Positions 7,718 through 15,799 of a stretch of DNA of 53,806 nucleotides are shown in pieces (within the stretch, counting starts at the first letter, position 1; each line of letters starts with the position of its first letter). Below the pieces are notes generated by a model that searched no databases, had not been told where the DNA came from, and worked only from the letters and a program-made list of their open reading frames with translations. The DNA is taken from NCBI RefSeq assembly GCF_029255285.1, contig NZ_JAPUVI010000048.1, positions 1 through 53,806 of the forward strand, read 5' to 3'. The translations under genes and the position numbers were made by a program. The stretch comes from Accumulibacter sp. Its GTDB lineage: Bacteria; Pseudomonadota; Gammaproteobacteria; Burkholderiales; Rhodocyclaceae.

Positions 7718-10080
7718 CGGCTTCTCCCGTCGCCGGTCGCACCGGCCAGCGGGCGGCCGGTCAGACAGGCCGCCGACAAGAGCAGCGCGAGCAGCGCTCC
7801 CGGGCCGACCGTGATGCCAAGCGCCTGGAGGACAGGGACGGGCGAAGTCGCCAGCGTGCCGAAACCGATCGCCGTGGTCAGGCAGGCGATCACCAGCGAG
7901 GCGAGCGTGCGCGGCTCCTCGTCCAGCCGGTCGTTCAGGCGGTCGAAGAAAAGCGCGTAGTTGGATCCGACGGCGACGATCAGCAGCAGTCCGACCAGAT
8001 GCAGGAGTTGCAGGCGCTCGCCGGCCAGAGCGAGTCCGGCCGTGACCAGCAGGACCGCGAGCAGCAAGGGCGCCACGATGCGCAGCGCGCGGCGCAGCGC
8101 ACGCAGCGCGATGCCGAGCAGGCCGACGATGGCCGCCAATCCGGCCAGCGCGAGCCACCTCGCTTCGCCCAGGTAGTGCGCATAGAGGTCATCGACCTCG
8201 GCTTTGAGATCGATCAGCCGCGCCCCGGAGCCGGCCAGCGCCGTGCGCACGGCCGCCTCGTCGATCGCCTGCCGCTCCCCGCCCGGCGGCGGGCGCAGGG
8301 GCAGCAGAACGCTCCAGCCGTCGCCGCGCGGCAGCAGAAGAGCGTCGACGGCGAGCGCCAGACTGCTGCCGCGCCAGGTCTGCGGACCGATCGGCGGCGC
8401 CGTGCGGGCCATTTCGACATCGCGCAGGAAAGGGCCGAGCTTATCGACCGACAGCGGCAAACCGTCCAAGGCCAGCGGCAGACGCTGACGCAGTTCGTCG
8501 CCCGTCGGCAGGCTGGCGCGCCGGGCGGCTTGCGTCGCCTCGCTGGGCAGGAAGTGCGTCGGCGAATCGTAGCCGCCGATGACGCCGGCGGCGAGCAGCC
8601 GGTCGAGTCGCGCGCTGGCGCGTTCGGCGGCCTGCAGCGCCTGCTCGCGATCGATGGCGTTGACGACGACCAGCAGGCGGCCGTCTGGCGCCCCGAGATC
8701 GGCGCGCAACGCGCTGTCGGCGGCCAGATCCTCGCGACTGGCGGTACCCAGAGCCGAGAGGTCGCGCTGCCACAAGTCCCCGCGATGGGTCGCCAGACTG
8801 CCGGCCGCGAGGCCGGCGAGAACGATCAGCGGCCAGCGCCGTTTCGGCAGGTGGGCGGTAAGTCGCAGGAAAAAGCGGCCAAGCGTGCTCAGGTCGCGTG
8901 GCGCGAGGTCGGCCGGCAGCAGTTGTGGCAGGACGAAACGCGTCACCACGGCGGCGGTGAGCAGGCCGCTCAGGGAATACAGGCCGAGTTGGGCGAGGCC
9001 GGGAAAACCGGAGAAGAGCAGAACGCCAAACCCGCAGACCGAGGTCAGCACGCCGAGGCGGATCGTCGGCCAGAGCCTGGCGCGCCAGGCCGCGGCGTCG
9101 CCGCGCGCCGACTGGACGAAGTAATAGATCGAGTAGTCGACCGCTTCGCCGATGAGCGCCGAACCGAAACCGATGGTGATCCCGAAAATGCTGTCGAAAG
9201 CGAGGCCGACGGCGGCGGTGCCGACCAGCGCGCCGCTCGCCACCGGCAGCAGACCGAGGCCGACCAGCCGGGCCGAACGGTAGACGGCGAACAGCAGTCC
9301 GGCAATGGCTAGCGTGCTGATCAGCGACAAGCGCGCCACTTCGGATTTGATCGTCGCCCGCGCGTGCACGGCGAAAACGCCCGGACCGGCGATCTGCAGG
9401 CTGGCGGCCGGCAAGCCGGTCGCTTTTGCGGCTGCCGCGAAGGCGGCGCGAATGGCGTCGATGGCCGCCGCCTGCCCGTCGGTATCCGAGCCGAGCGCCG
9501 TGGTCTGCGCCAGGAGCAGGGCGCGCTCGCCGTCGCGCGATGTCCACACGCCGGCCCGGCTGTTTGGCTGGGCCGCGGCATCGAGTCGGCCGAGCAGAGC
9601 CAGAAGTTCGCCGGTCGGGTCCTGCGGCAACAGCCGCTTGGCCAGCAGACCGGCCGGCGAGGCCAGGAAGTCGATGCTCTCGGCGAGCGCGGCGTGCAGG
9701 CCGGCGACCGTAAAGCGTTCCGGGGTCACCGCCGGACTCAGCAGATAGCGCCAACGGAACAGCAGCTCGCGCTCGGCCTCCAGGCTGCCGCTCTCGCCAT
9801 TGCGCAGCGCCGCGAACTCCGGTCGGCCGGACAGCCGCGCACGCAGGTCGCGTGACAGCGCGGCGCGTTGCTCGGCATCGCCACCGTCGATGGCCAGCAT
9901 CAGCAAGCGGCCGAGCGAACCTTCGCGGATCTGATCCACCACCAGTGCCTGTTCCGCGCTCGGCTGTGCCGGCAGGAAGAACGACATGTCGGTCGAGAAG
10001 CGGCTCTGCCAGACGATCGCCGCCACGGCGAGCATGGCCAAGGACCAGAGAACGAGAGGGCGGCGGACGACCGGCGTCAC
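7714..10080 (-). CDS. apeM: MMPL/RND-type exporter (ApeM-like)
   Basis: Inner-membrane protein of 788 residues with the MMPL double layout: an N-terminal helix, a large periplasmic loop (about 35-250), five to six membrane segments including SALIGEAVDYSIYYFV, then a second helix, loop and helix bundle ending near GPGALLALLLSAACLTG. The GxxxDY-type motif in the first bundle and the NYALFFDRL motif in the second are typical of this family. It probably extracts the aryl-polyene lipid from the inner membrane with the LolA-like protein encoded immediately upstream (4-bp overlap). Confidence 0.92.
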   Translation of the reverse strand: MTPVVRRPLVLWSLAMLAVAAIVWQSRFSTDMSFFLPAQPSAEQALVVDQIREGSLGRLLMLAIDGGDAEQRAALSRDLRARLSGRPEFAALRNGESGSLEAERELLFRWRYLLSPAVTPERFTVAGLHAALAESIDFLASPAGLLAKRLLPQDPTGELLALLGRLDAAAQPNSRAGVWTSRDGERALLLAQTTALGSDTDGQAAAIDAIRAAFAAAAKATGLPAASLQIAGPGVFAVHARATIKSEVARLSLISTLAIAGLLFAVYRSARLVGLGLLPVASGALVGTAAVGLAFDSIFGITIGFGSALIGEAVDYSIYYFVQSARGDAAAWRARLWPTIRLGVLTSVCGFGVLLFSGFPGLAQLGLYSLSGLLTAAVVTRFVLPQLLPADLAPRDLSTLGRFFLRLTAHLPKRRWPLIVLAGLAAGSLATHRGDLWQRDLSALGTASREDLAADSALRADLGAPDGRLLVVVNAIDREQALQAAERASARLDRLLAAGVIGGYDSPTHFLPSEATQAARRASLPTGDELRQRLPLALDGLPLSVDKLGPFLRDVEMARTAPPIGPQTWRGSSLALAVDALLLPRGDGWSVLLPLRPPPGGERQAIDEAAVRTALAGSGARLIDLKAEVDDLYAHYLGEARWLALAGLAAIVGLLGIALRALRRALRIVAPLLLAVLLVTAGLALAGERLQLLHLVGLLLIVAVGSNYALFFDRLNDRLDEEPRTLASLVIACLTTAIGFGTLATSPVPVLQALGITVGPGALLALLLSAACLTGRPLAGATGDGRSR

Positions 10081-10643
10081 TTCGGCGTCAACGGCTCGAT
10101 GCTCATCAGCGCACGGTCGCCGTCGGTCTGCAGATACTCGATGCTGCGGATGCGGTTGCGCTGGCCGCCGATGCGGATTCTCTGAACGACCGTGGCGATC
10201 GCCTGGCTGCTCGGCAGCAGGGTCAGCGTCCAGTTCTCCCGATTGCCAGCGAGGTAGAGCGTGTAGTTCCTTTCGAGCGCCGCGCGGTCGCCGTTCAGCG
10301 CAGCGCGGATGCTGTCGACGAACGCCTGCGCTTCAGGCTGGCTGGCCAGGTCGATGCTCAGCTTCTGTTGGCCTCGCTCGATGGTCAGGCGGTCCTTGTC
10401 GAGCAACAGGAGTTCGGGGCGCGGGCTCAGTGTCCGCTTTTCGAGTCGCTCGGGCGCCGTGAAGCTCAGTTCGCCACGGCTCACCAGCGGTCGGTCGAGC
10501 AGCGCGAGGTACCGGGTTTCCACGTAACGCGCCCGTCCGCCGCGGGTCTGTGCCAACTCATCCATCAGTTGGGAGAGGTCCCAGGCGGCCAGCGCCGGGA
10601 TGGTCGACACGGTGATCAGCAGGCCGGCGAACAGTCGCTTCAT
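10077..10643 (-). CDS. apeL: LolA-related outer-membrane carrier (ApeL-like)
   Basis: Secreted protein of 188 residues: a signal peptide (MKRLFAGLLITVSTIPALA) followed by a LolA-like fold that starts with a Gln/Arg-rich helix and 'RGGRARYVETRYLALLDRPLVSRG' strands. Such proteins are the periplasmic partner of MMPL exporters in APE clusters. Both ends overlap neighbours by 4 bp (exporter downstream, acyltransferase upstream). Confidence 0.85.
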   Translation of the reverse strand: MKRLFAGLLITVSTIPALAAWDLSQLMDELAQTRGGRARYVETRYLALLDRPLVSRGELSFTAPERLEKRTLSPRPELLLLDKDRLTIERGQQKLSIDLASQPEAQAFVDSIRAALNGDRAALERNYTLYLAGNRENWTLTLLPSSQAIATVVQRIRIGGQRNRIRSIEYLQTDGDRALMSIEPLTPK

Positions 10644-11551
10644 CGCGCCGTGTGCCAGAAGTCGAAAAAGTTAAACCAGTTGTAGGGTGCCAGCCGGCAG
10701 TAGTGTTCCAGGCGAGCGACATAACGGGCCTGCGCCTGCCGAATGGCGGCGTCGCGGTCGGCCGGCGCGACCTGCGAGAAGTCGGCCAGTGCTTCGAAGT
10801 GGATACGGTAACGATTGCTCCCGAGGTACAGGCCGGTCATGAAGAAGACCGGTCGGCGCAGCATGGCGGCGAGGCGGAAGGGGCCGATCGGAAAGGCCGC
10901 TGGCTGGCCGAGAAAGTCGTATTGTCGGGTCGCTTCGTCGGCCAGTGCGCGGTCCGCCAGCAGGCCGACCAGATAGCCGCGTTCCAGCCGGTCGCGCACC
11001 TCGAGCATCGAATCGAGGCGGCCGAGCGGGATGATGTCCTGCACCGCCGCCGGGTTGATCGCGGCCAGCGTGGCGTTGATCTTGCGTGCATTCTGCTCGT
11101 ACATCAGCATCGCCACCTGCAGGCCGGCCCGGCCGCGACCGACGGCGCGCAGAACCTCGAAGCTGCCGAGGTGGGCGCCGATGAGCAGCGCGCCCGTCTG
11201 CCCGGCGAGCGCCGCGTGCAGTGCTTCGGCGCCGTGCACCTCGATGTCGAACAGGTCGAAACGGTCGTTGAGCAGATAGACGCGGTCGTGGATCGTGCTC
11301 GCAAACGACAGCACGTGGCGGTAACCGTCGGACCATTGGGCCCAGCGTCCCAGTGCCCGGCCGAGATACGCCCGGCTGGCGCGCCGGGCTTGCGGCGAGA
11401 AGAACAGGAAGTACAGCGCGATGCCGTAGAGCAGCAGGCGGCCGCTCGCGCGGCCGAGGGTCAGGGAGATCCAGACCATCAGCCGCAGGATCGCGGGATG
11501 GCTGCGTTCCGGTTGCCGCAACCAGGCCGCTGCTGCGGGACGGCCGTTCAT
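10640..11551 (-). CDS. LpxL/HtrB-like acyltransferase (ApeK-like)
   Basis: Protein of 303 residues of the lysophospholipid acyltransferase superfamily. There is an N-terminal membrane anchor near residues 25-50 and the catalytic His is in LIGAHLGSFEVLRAVG, the H-x4-E/D motif. The acyl-binding stretch FFMTGLYLGSNRYRIHFE follows. It probably transfers the finished aryl-polyene to a lipid or sugar acceptor in the inner membrane. A separate lipid A-type homologue is encoded at 21546-22412. The start is the ATG whose first bases overlap the stop of the dehydratase gene. Confidence 0.85.
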   Translation of the reverse strand: MNGRPAAAAWLRQPERSHPAILRLMVWISLTLGRASGRLLLYGIALYFLFFSPQARRASRAYLGRALGRWAQWSDGYRHVLSFASTIHDRVYLLNDRFDLFDIEVHGAEALHAALAGQTGALLIGAHLGSFEVLRAVGRGRAGLQVAMLMYEQNARKINATLAAINPAAVQDIIPLGRLDSMLEVRDRLERGYLVGLLADRALADEATRQYDFLGQPAAFPIGPFRLAAMLRRPVFFMTGLYLGSNRYRIHFEALADFSQVAPADRDAAIRQAQARYVARLEHYCRLAPYNWFNFFDFWHTAR

Positions 11552-11850
11552 CCGGCGGGTCGCAGGCGGCCGCTGGCGACTTCGCTCGCGCCGGCCCGAA
11601 TGGAGAAAGTGAGCGCCGCATCCGGCTGTTCCTGCAGGCGAAAGACCAGAGTTTCGCCGGGGCCGACCGGACGGAAGAACTTGGCCTGCGCGATCTGCCA
11701 GGCGAGGCCCGGTCTGCCGAGGAGGGCTTCGGCGAAGAGCAGCGCCCGGTCGAGCAGGACGACGCCGGGAACGATCGGACGGCCCGGGAAATGGCCGGTC
11801 AAGGCCGGGTGGCCGGCCGGAACCGCCCACGCGCCGTCAGCTTGCCGCAT
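11548..11850 (-). CDS. apeI: Short hotdog dehydratase (ApeI-like)
   Basis: Protein of 100 residues with the FabA/FabZ signature GHFPGRPIVPGVVLLD, giving His20 and Asp34 where FabZ has His and Glu. It is a small 3-hydroxyacyl-ACP dehydratase, likely the partner of the longer dehydratase at 3630-4082. It overlaps the ligase gene by 14 bp. A longer in-frame start exists upstream but would lie inside the ligase gene and precede the conserved region. Confidence 0.85.
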   Translation of the reverse strand: MRQADGAWAVPAGHPALTGHFPGRPIVPGVVLLDRALLFAEALLGRPGLAWQIAQAKFFRPVGPGETLVFRLQEQPDAALTFSIRAGASEVASGRLRPAG

Positions 11851-13192
11851 GGCGCTGGCTCCGGTTCGACTCGTAGAACGCCTGCAACTGGGCGCGCTCC
11901 AGCTTGCCGGTCGCGTTGCGCGGCAAGGCGTCGACGATGAACAGCGGGCGCGGCAGGAAGGCGGCATCGACCCGCTGCCGCAAGCGGGCGAGCAGTTGCT
12001 GCCGACTCTGACCGGGCGCTACGGCGAAGGCGCAAAGGCGCGTGATGTCGCGGTCGCCGGGAACGGCGTCCGGTTGAAAGAAGGCGGCGTCGACGACACC
12101 CGGAAGCGCCGCGATCTGGTGGTTCAAATAGGCCAGCGAACTGCGCTTGCCGGCGACGCTGACGAGGTCGGAATGGCGGCCGAGCAAAAGAAAGCGGCCG
12201 TCCGGCAGCAGCTCGATGGCGTCGGCAAGTGGCACCCGGCCTTCGATGTGGCCGCCCGAGGCCACGATCAGCTCCCCCTCGCGTTCCAGGCGCACGCCGT
12301 CCAGCGGCAGCCAGGCGGCATCGGCAAGCAGCCGGCGGCTGGCCAGTTGTCCGGTTTCCGTACAGCCGTAGATCTCCTGCAAAGGTGCTGCCAGGCGTGC
12401 TTCGGCATCGGCGGCGAGTTGCTCGGAGAGCGGCGCGGTCGCCGACAGCAGCCGGTCGACTGCCGGCACTTCGACGCCCGAGGCCAGTAGCGTGGCGAGA
12501 TGAAACGGTGTGGTGACCAGGAGTCGCGGTCGGGGGACCGCCTCGAGCGCGCAGACGATGTCCTGAGGATAAAAGGGCTTGCCCGACCAGAAAGGCGAAT
12601 TGCCATGCATGGCGAGCAGTACCGTGGATTCGAAGCCGTACATGTGTTGCGCCGGCACGGTACCGACGACAGCGTGGCGCGGACCATGCCGCAGGCCGAG
12701 TCGGTCGGCCTCGGCACGCGCGTTGCGGACCAGCGATCCCCAGGATTTGTCGTGCGGCACCGGCAGGCCGGTCGAGCCCGACGTGAAGGCCGTGATGGCG
12801 ACGTGTTCGGCCGCCACCTGCGGGATGGCGACCACCCGCTCGGGGTGCACTGCCAGCGACTCGGGATAATCGACGCGCGGCAGATCGAGGCTGTCGAAAG
12901 CGCTGTCGCACAGGCAGAAGACGTCCGGCCATCGTTGCCGAATCTGGTTCAGCGTTTCGGGCGATTGTGAAGCCGGCTGCAGGCTGCTCCGGCCGGCCAA
13001 CAGTCCGGCCGCCAGTCCGACGCTGAAACGAAAGCGGTCCTGGCAGAGGTTGAGGAAGCGCTGTCCGGCCGGCAGGCGGTCGGCAAGCGCCCAGGCGGCG
13101 GCGAGAAAAGCGCGCACGGTCAGCGGTCCGCTCGGTCGGTAGGCAAAAATCTCGTCTAGGCCGGCGTGCCCGAGCAGCGGCAGACGACTCAT
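11837..13192 (-). CDS. apeH: Acyl-ACP synthetase / AMP ligase (ApeH-like)
   Basis: ANL-superfamily enzyme of 451 residues, predicted to activate the aromatic starter acid with ATP and load it on an ACP. The P-loop-like motif ITAFTSGSTGLP (about 132-143), the adenylate-binding IYGCTETG and the C-terminal Lys in ALPRNATGKLERAQL are all present. It is shorter than typical acyl-CoA synthetases, as usual for the APE ligase. The stop overlaps ApeI; the start overlaps the stop of the membrane-protein gene by 4 bp. Confidence 0.88.
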   Translation of the reverse strand: MSRLPLLGHAGLDEIFAYRPSGPLTVRAFLAAAWALADRLPAGQRFLNLCQDRFRFSVGLAAGLLAGRSSLQPASQSPETLNQIRQRWPDVFCLCDSAFDSLDLPRVDYPESLAVHPERVVAIPQVAAEHVAITAFTSGSTGLPVPHDKSWGSLVRNARAEADRLGLRHGPRHAVVGTVPAQHMYGFESTVLLAMHGNSPFWSGKPFYPQDIVCALEAVPRPRLLVTTPFHLATLLASGVEVPAVDRLLSATAPLSEQLAADAEARLAAPLQEIYGCTETGQLASRRLLADAAWLPLDGVRLEREGELIVASGGHIEGRVPLADAIELLPDGRFLLLGRHSDLVSVAGKRSSLAYLNHQIAALPGVVDAAFFQPDAVPGDRDITRLCAFAVAPGQSRQQLLARLRQRVDAAFLPRPLFIVDALPRNATGKLERAQLQAFYESNRSQRHAAS

Positions 13193-13860
13193 CGGTCGCT
13201 CGCCAGCCAGCGCCGATCACGCATCGACTCGCGGTAGCCACGCAGGGTATCGGCGATTCCGGTACGGTCCGCCGGCGGCAGGACGCGATGACGGACCAGG
13301 TACTCGGCGACGAACATCAGGCAGAGCAGCGGCATGGCGAGCAGGTTGGCGAAGACCGACCACACGGCCGCCGAAGCCAGCAGGAAAAGCGCCGTCGACA
13401 AGGCGGCCGTGGCGACGAAGTAGACCGTCCAGGCAACGGTCACCTGTCGCGTATAGCGGCGCTGCGCGTCGGACAACACACCGTGGTGGGCCAGGCTGGC
13501 AAAACGGGTGACCAGTGGCGGCTGACCGCTGCGCAAACTGCGTCCGAACAGCAGGCCGAGCGCCAGGTGGGTGCCGGCATGCTGCAGGTAGTAGAGCAGC
13601 GCCACGTTCTGGCGCAGGGCCGGCCAGCTACAGAGGGCAGCGACGATGGCCAGCAGGCCGCCGGCGATCAGCCAGCAGGGCTTGCCGCTGCGCCACAGCA
13701 GGACGACGATGACGGCCAGCAGCCAGCTACCGGCCAGGGCGACCGCCAGGTCGGAGTCGCCGCTACCGACACTGGCCTCGTGCGCGAGCCATGCCCAGGC
13801 GATCAGCACGCCGCTCACGGCGCCGCCGCGCAGCAGGCTGGCCGGGGAAATCGCTTTCAT
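13189..13860 (-). CDS. APE-cluster integral membrane protein (ApeG-like, COG4648)
   Basis: Hydrophobic protein of 223 residues with about six membrane segments: GAVSGVLIAWAWLAHE, LAVALAGSWLLAVIVVLLW, CWLIAGGLLAIVAALC, then two more around VTVAWTVYFVATAALSTALFLLASAAVW and FANLLAMPLLCLMFVAEYLV. Uncharacterised membrane proteins of this kind sit between the ACP and ligase genes in many APE clusters. I chose the ATG at 13860 that overlaps the ACP stop (ATGA), not the upstream in-frame ATG inside the ACP gene. Function unknown. Confidence 0.8.
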   Translation of the reverse strand: MKAISPASLLRGGAVSGVLIAWAWLAHEASVGSGDSDLAVALAGSWLLAVIVVLLWRSGKPCWLIAGGLLAIVAALCSWPALRQNVALLYYLQHAGTHLALGLLFGRSLRSGQPPLVTRFASLAHHGVLSDAQRRYTRQVTVAWTVYFVATAALSTALFLLASAAVWSVFANLLAMPLLCLMFVAEYLVRHRVLPPADRTGIADTLRGYRESMRDRRWLASDR

Positions 13861-14141
13861 TGCGTGCGCTGGCACGCGATGTGTTCTGCCAGCGTGCGCA
13901 CGGAGGAGAAAATGCGCACGTTGTCGTCGTCGTCGGAACGCAACTGAAAACCGTAGCGCTTCGAAACGACCAGCGCGATTTCGAGAACGTCGATCGAATC
14001 GAGCCCCAGTCCCTCACCGAACAACGGCGCATCGGGCTCGATCTCGCTGGGCGAGAGGTCCAGATTGAGCGCCGAGACGATCAGTTCGGCGACCTCCATG
14101 AGAAGGGCTTCGGCCGCTGGCCGGCTGGCATCTTGAGACAT
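13857..14141 (-). CDS. Acyl carrier protein (ApeF-like)
   Basis: Acidic protein of 94 residues with the phosphopantetheine attachment motif GLGLDSIDVLE (Ser49). It is one of two ACPs in the operon; the other is at 15414-15659. In APE systems one carries the elongating chain and one may be specialised for starter loading; which is which is not visible here. A ribosome site (GGAAG) lies about 8 bp before the ATG. Confidence 0.93.
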   Translation of the reverse strand: MSQDASRPAAEALLMEVAELIVSALNLDLSPSEIEPDAPLFGEGLGLDSIDVLEIALVVSKRYGFQLRSDDDDNVRIFSSVRTLAEHIACQRTQ

Positions 14142-14159
14142 CGCGTTTCTTCCGGAAGG

Positions 14160-15410
14160 TTATCGGCCGGCCGCGCGGAAAGCGAGTACCGCGTTGCTGC
14201 CGCCGAAGGCAAAGGAACTGGACAATGCCGCGCGCAGCGACGGTTCGTGGCGGGCAGCGAGCACGTGGTCGATGCCGCCGCACGCCGGGTCGACGGTCGT
14301 TAGATGAGCGGTCGGCGGAATGGCCCGCTCGCGCAGCGCGAGAACGGTGACGATCGCTTCGATGGCGCCGGCGGCGCCGAGCAGATGGCCATGCATCGAC
14401 TTGGTGCCGCTCACCGCCGGTCCGCTCGTTCCCGTGCCGAAGACCCGGCGAATCGCGTCGACCTCGACCGGATCGCCTTCGCTGGTCGCCGTCCCGTGGG
14501 CATTGATGTAGTCGACTTCCTGCGGCGCGAGGGCCGCGTCGGCCAGCGTCGCGCGCAGCGCGCGAAACTGGCCGTCAAGCTCGGGACGCACCAGATGTGT
14601 GTGGTCGCAAGTCGTTGCGTAACCGATCAGTTCGGCGTGAATCTCGGCCCCGCGTGCCAAGGCATGCTCCCAGTCCTCGAGCACCAGTGCCGCGCCGCCC
14701 TCGCCGAGCACCAGGCCGTTGCGGTCGACGCTGAACGGGCGGCAGGCGCTGGCCGACGTCCCGGCATCGCCGGGCGCCAGGATGCGCAGGGCTTCCCAGG
14801 CGCGGGCGACGCCGTAGGCCTGCGGGACGTCCGAACCGCCGGTCAGCATGACCGGCGCCTCGCCGCTGCGCACACGGCGAAAAGCTTCGCCGATGGCGAT
14901 GGTCGACGAGGCGCAGGCCACCGTGTAGCTCACGCTGATGCCACCCAGGCCGAGTTGGATCGAGAGGTGGGCGTTGGCGGCGTTGTTCATACCGAGTACG
15001 ACGGACAAAGGCGAGATCCGCTCGCGGCCCTTCAACCACAGTTCGCGGTAGCCCTTTTCGTAGGCCAGCGTTCCGCCGAGCGCCGTTCCCCAGGCGACGC
15101 CCCAGTCGTCGCGTTCGGCGCCGGCCGGCCGGCGGTCGAAACCGGCGTCGTCCCAGGCGGCGAAGGCGGCGGCCGTCGCGAGCTGGGCGTAGCGATCCAT
15201 CGTCGCCGCCATGGCCTGGCCGAGGACAGTGGCGCCGTCGAAGCCGCGGCAACTCACGAAGGGAAGACACAGCGGGCGCGGTGGCTCGTCGAGACGGAGC
15301 AACTGAATGGCCGACTCGCCGTTCAACAGGCGCCCGAAAAAGTCCGTCAGACTACCGCCAAATGGGCTGACCAGGCCCAAACCCGTAATGGCAACGCGAC
15401 GCCGGTCCAT
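14160..15410 (-). CDS. Second APE beta-ketoacyl-ACP synthase (FabF type)
   Basis: Ketosynthase of 416 residues starting MDRRRVAITGLGLVSPFG, with Cys166 in TVACASS, His305 in AHGTATSEGDP and His342 in KSMHGHLLGAAG, so fully catalytic. It sits between the two ACP genes. It may be the ApeR-like enzyme for the first condensation, but ApeO/ApeR assignment cannot be settled from sequence alone. The stop is 18 bp before the downstream ACP start. Confidence 0.9.
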   Translation of the reverse strand: MDRRRVAITGLGLVSPFGGSLTDFFGRLLNGESAIQLLRLDEPPRPLCLPFVSCRGFDGATVLGQAMAATMDRYAQLATAAAFAAWDDAGFDRRPAGAERDDWGVAWGTALGGTLAYEKGYRELWLKGRERISPLSVVLGMNNAANAHLSIQLGLGGISVSYTVACASSTIAIGEAFRRVRSGEAPVMLTGGSDVPQAYGVARAWEALRILAPGDAGTSASACRPFSVDRNGLVLGEGGAALVLEDWEHALARGAEIHAELIGYATTCDHTHLVRPELDGQFRALRATLADAALAPQEVDYINAHGTATSEGDPVEVDAIRRVFGTGTSGPAVSGTKSMHGHLLGAAGAIEAIVTVLALRERAIPPTAHLTTVDPACGGIDHVLAARHEPSLRAALSSSFAFGGSNAVLAFRAAGR

Positions 15411-15413
15411 GAC

Positions 15414-15659
15414 TCAGGACGAGGACTGGCGTTCGCTGCGCAGCCGGTCCATCAGGCTTGCCATTTCGCTGACCGTCCGGGGAGTCGGCGTCCCCTTGGC
15501 GAGGGTGATTCCGAAGCGTTGCTCGAACTCGAACATCAGTTCGAGGACCATCAGCGAATCGACTCCCAGCGGCTCCAGCAGGGCCTCCGGGACGATTCTG
15601 TCAGGTTCCACGCCGAGTCGGCCTTGAAGGAATTCACGTATCAGAGAAAGGGAATCCAT
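15414..15659 (-). CDS. Acyl carrier protein, first gene of APE operon (ApeE-like)
   Basis: ACP of 81 residues with attachment site LGVDSLMVLE (Ser35). It is the promoter-proximal gene of the operon. I chose the ATG at 15659; an upstream in-frame ATG would start before the predicted transcription start. Only 3 bp separate its stop from the following ketosynthase start. Confidence 0.9.
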   Translation of the reverse strand: MDSLSLIREFLQGRLGVEPDRIVPEALLEPLGVDSLMVLELMFEFEQRFGITLAKGTPTPRTVSEMASLMDRLRSERQSSS

Positions 15660-15669
15660 GGTGGGGCGC

Positions 15670-15698
15670 ATTCTAGCCGATTGTCGTCGGCTCGCCAA
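15670..15698 (-). promoter_or_regulatory. Promoter of the APE operon
   Basis: On the minus strand TTGGCG (15693-15698) and TAGAAT (15670-15675) are separated by 17 bp. The predicted start would be near 15663, only about four bases before the ATG of the first ACP, so the mRNA may be nearly leaderless. No Shine-Dalgarno sequence is possible in that leader. Confidence 0.6.
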
Positions 15699-15739
15699 CG
15701 ACCGACGGGTGATTTCCGGAGCGTGGCCGGCCTGGCGTT

Positions 15740-15767
15740 TTGCCGATCGATCCCGACCGGCTATGAT
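15740..15767 (+). promoter_or_regulatory. Promoter of murJ
   Basis: TTGCCG (15740-15745) and TATGAT (15762-15767) with a 16-bp spacer lie about 30 bp before the murJ ATG, divergent from the APE promoter. Confidence 0.55.
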
Positions 15768-15799
15768 CCAAAGTTTCGCGCACAGGCAGCCGCCAGCCC

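Noticed and set aside
8441-9754. Alternative minus-strand frame within the exporter gene
   Set aside because: Its translation is Arg/Pro-rich and lacks family motifs, while the exporter frame is complete.
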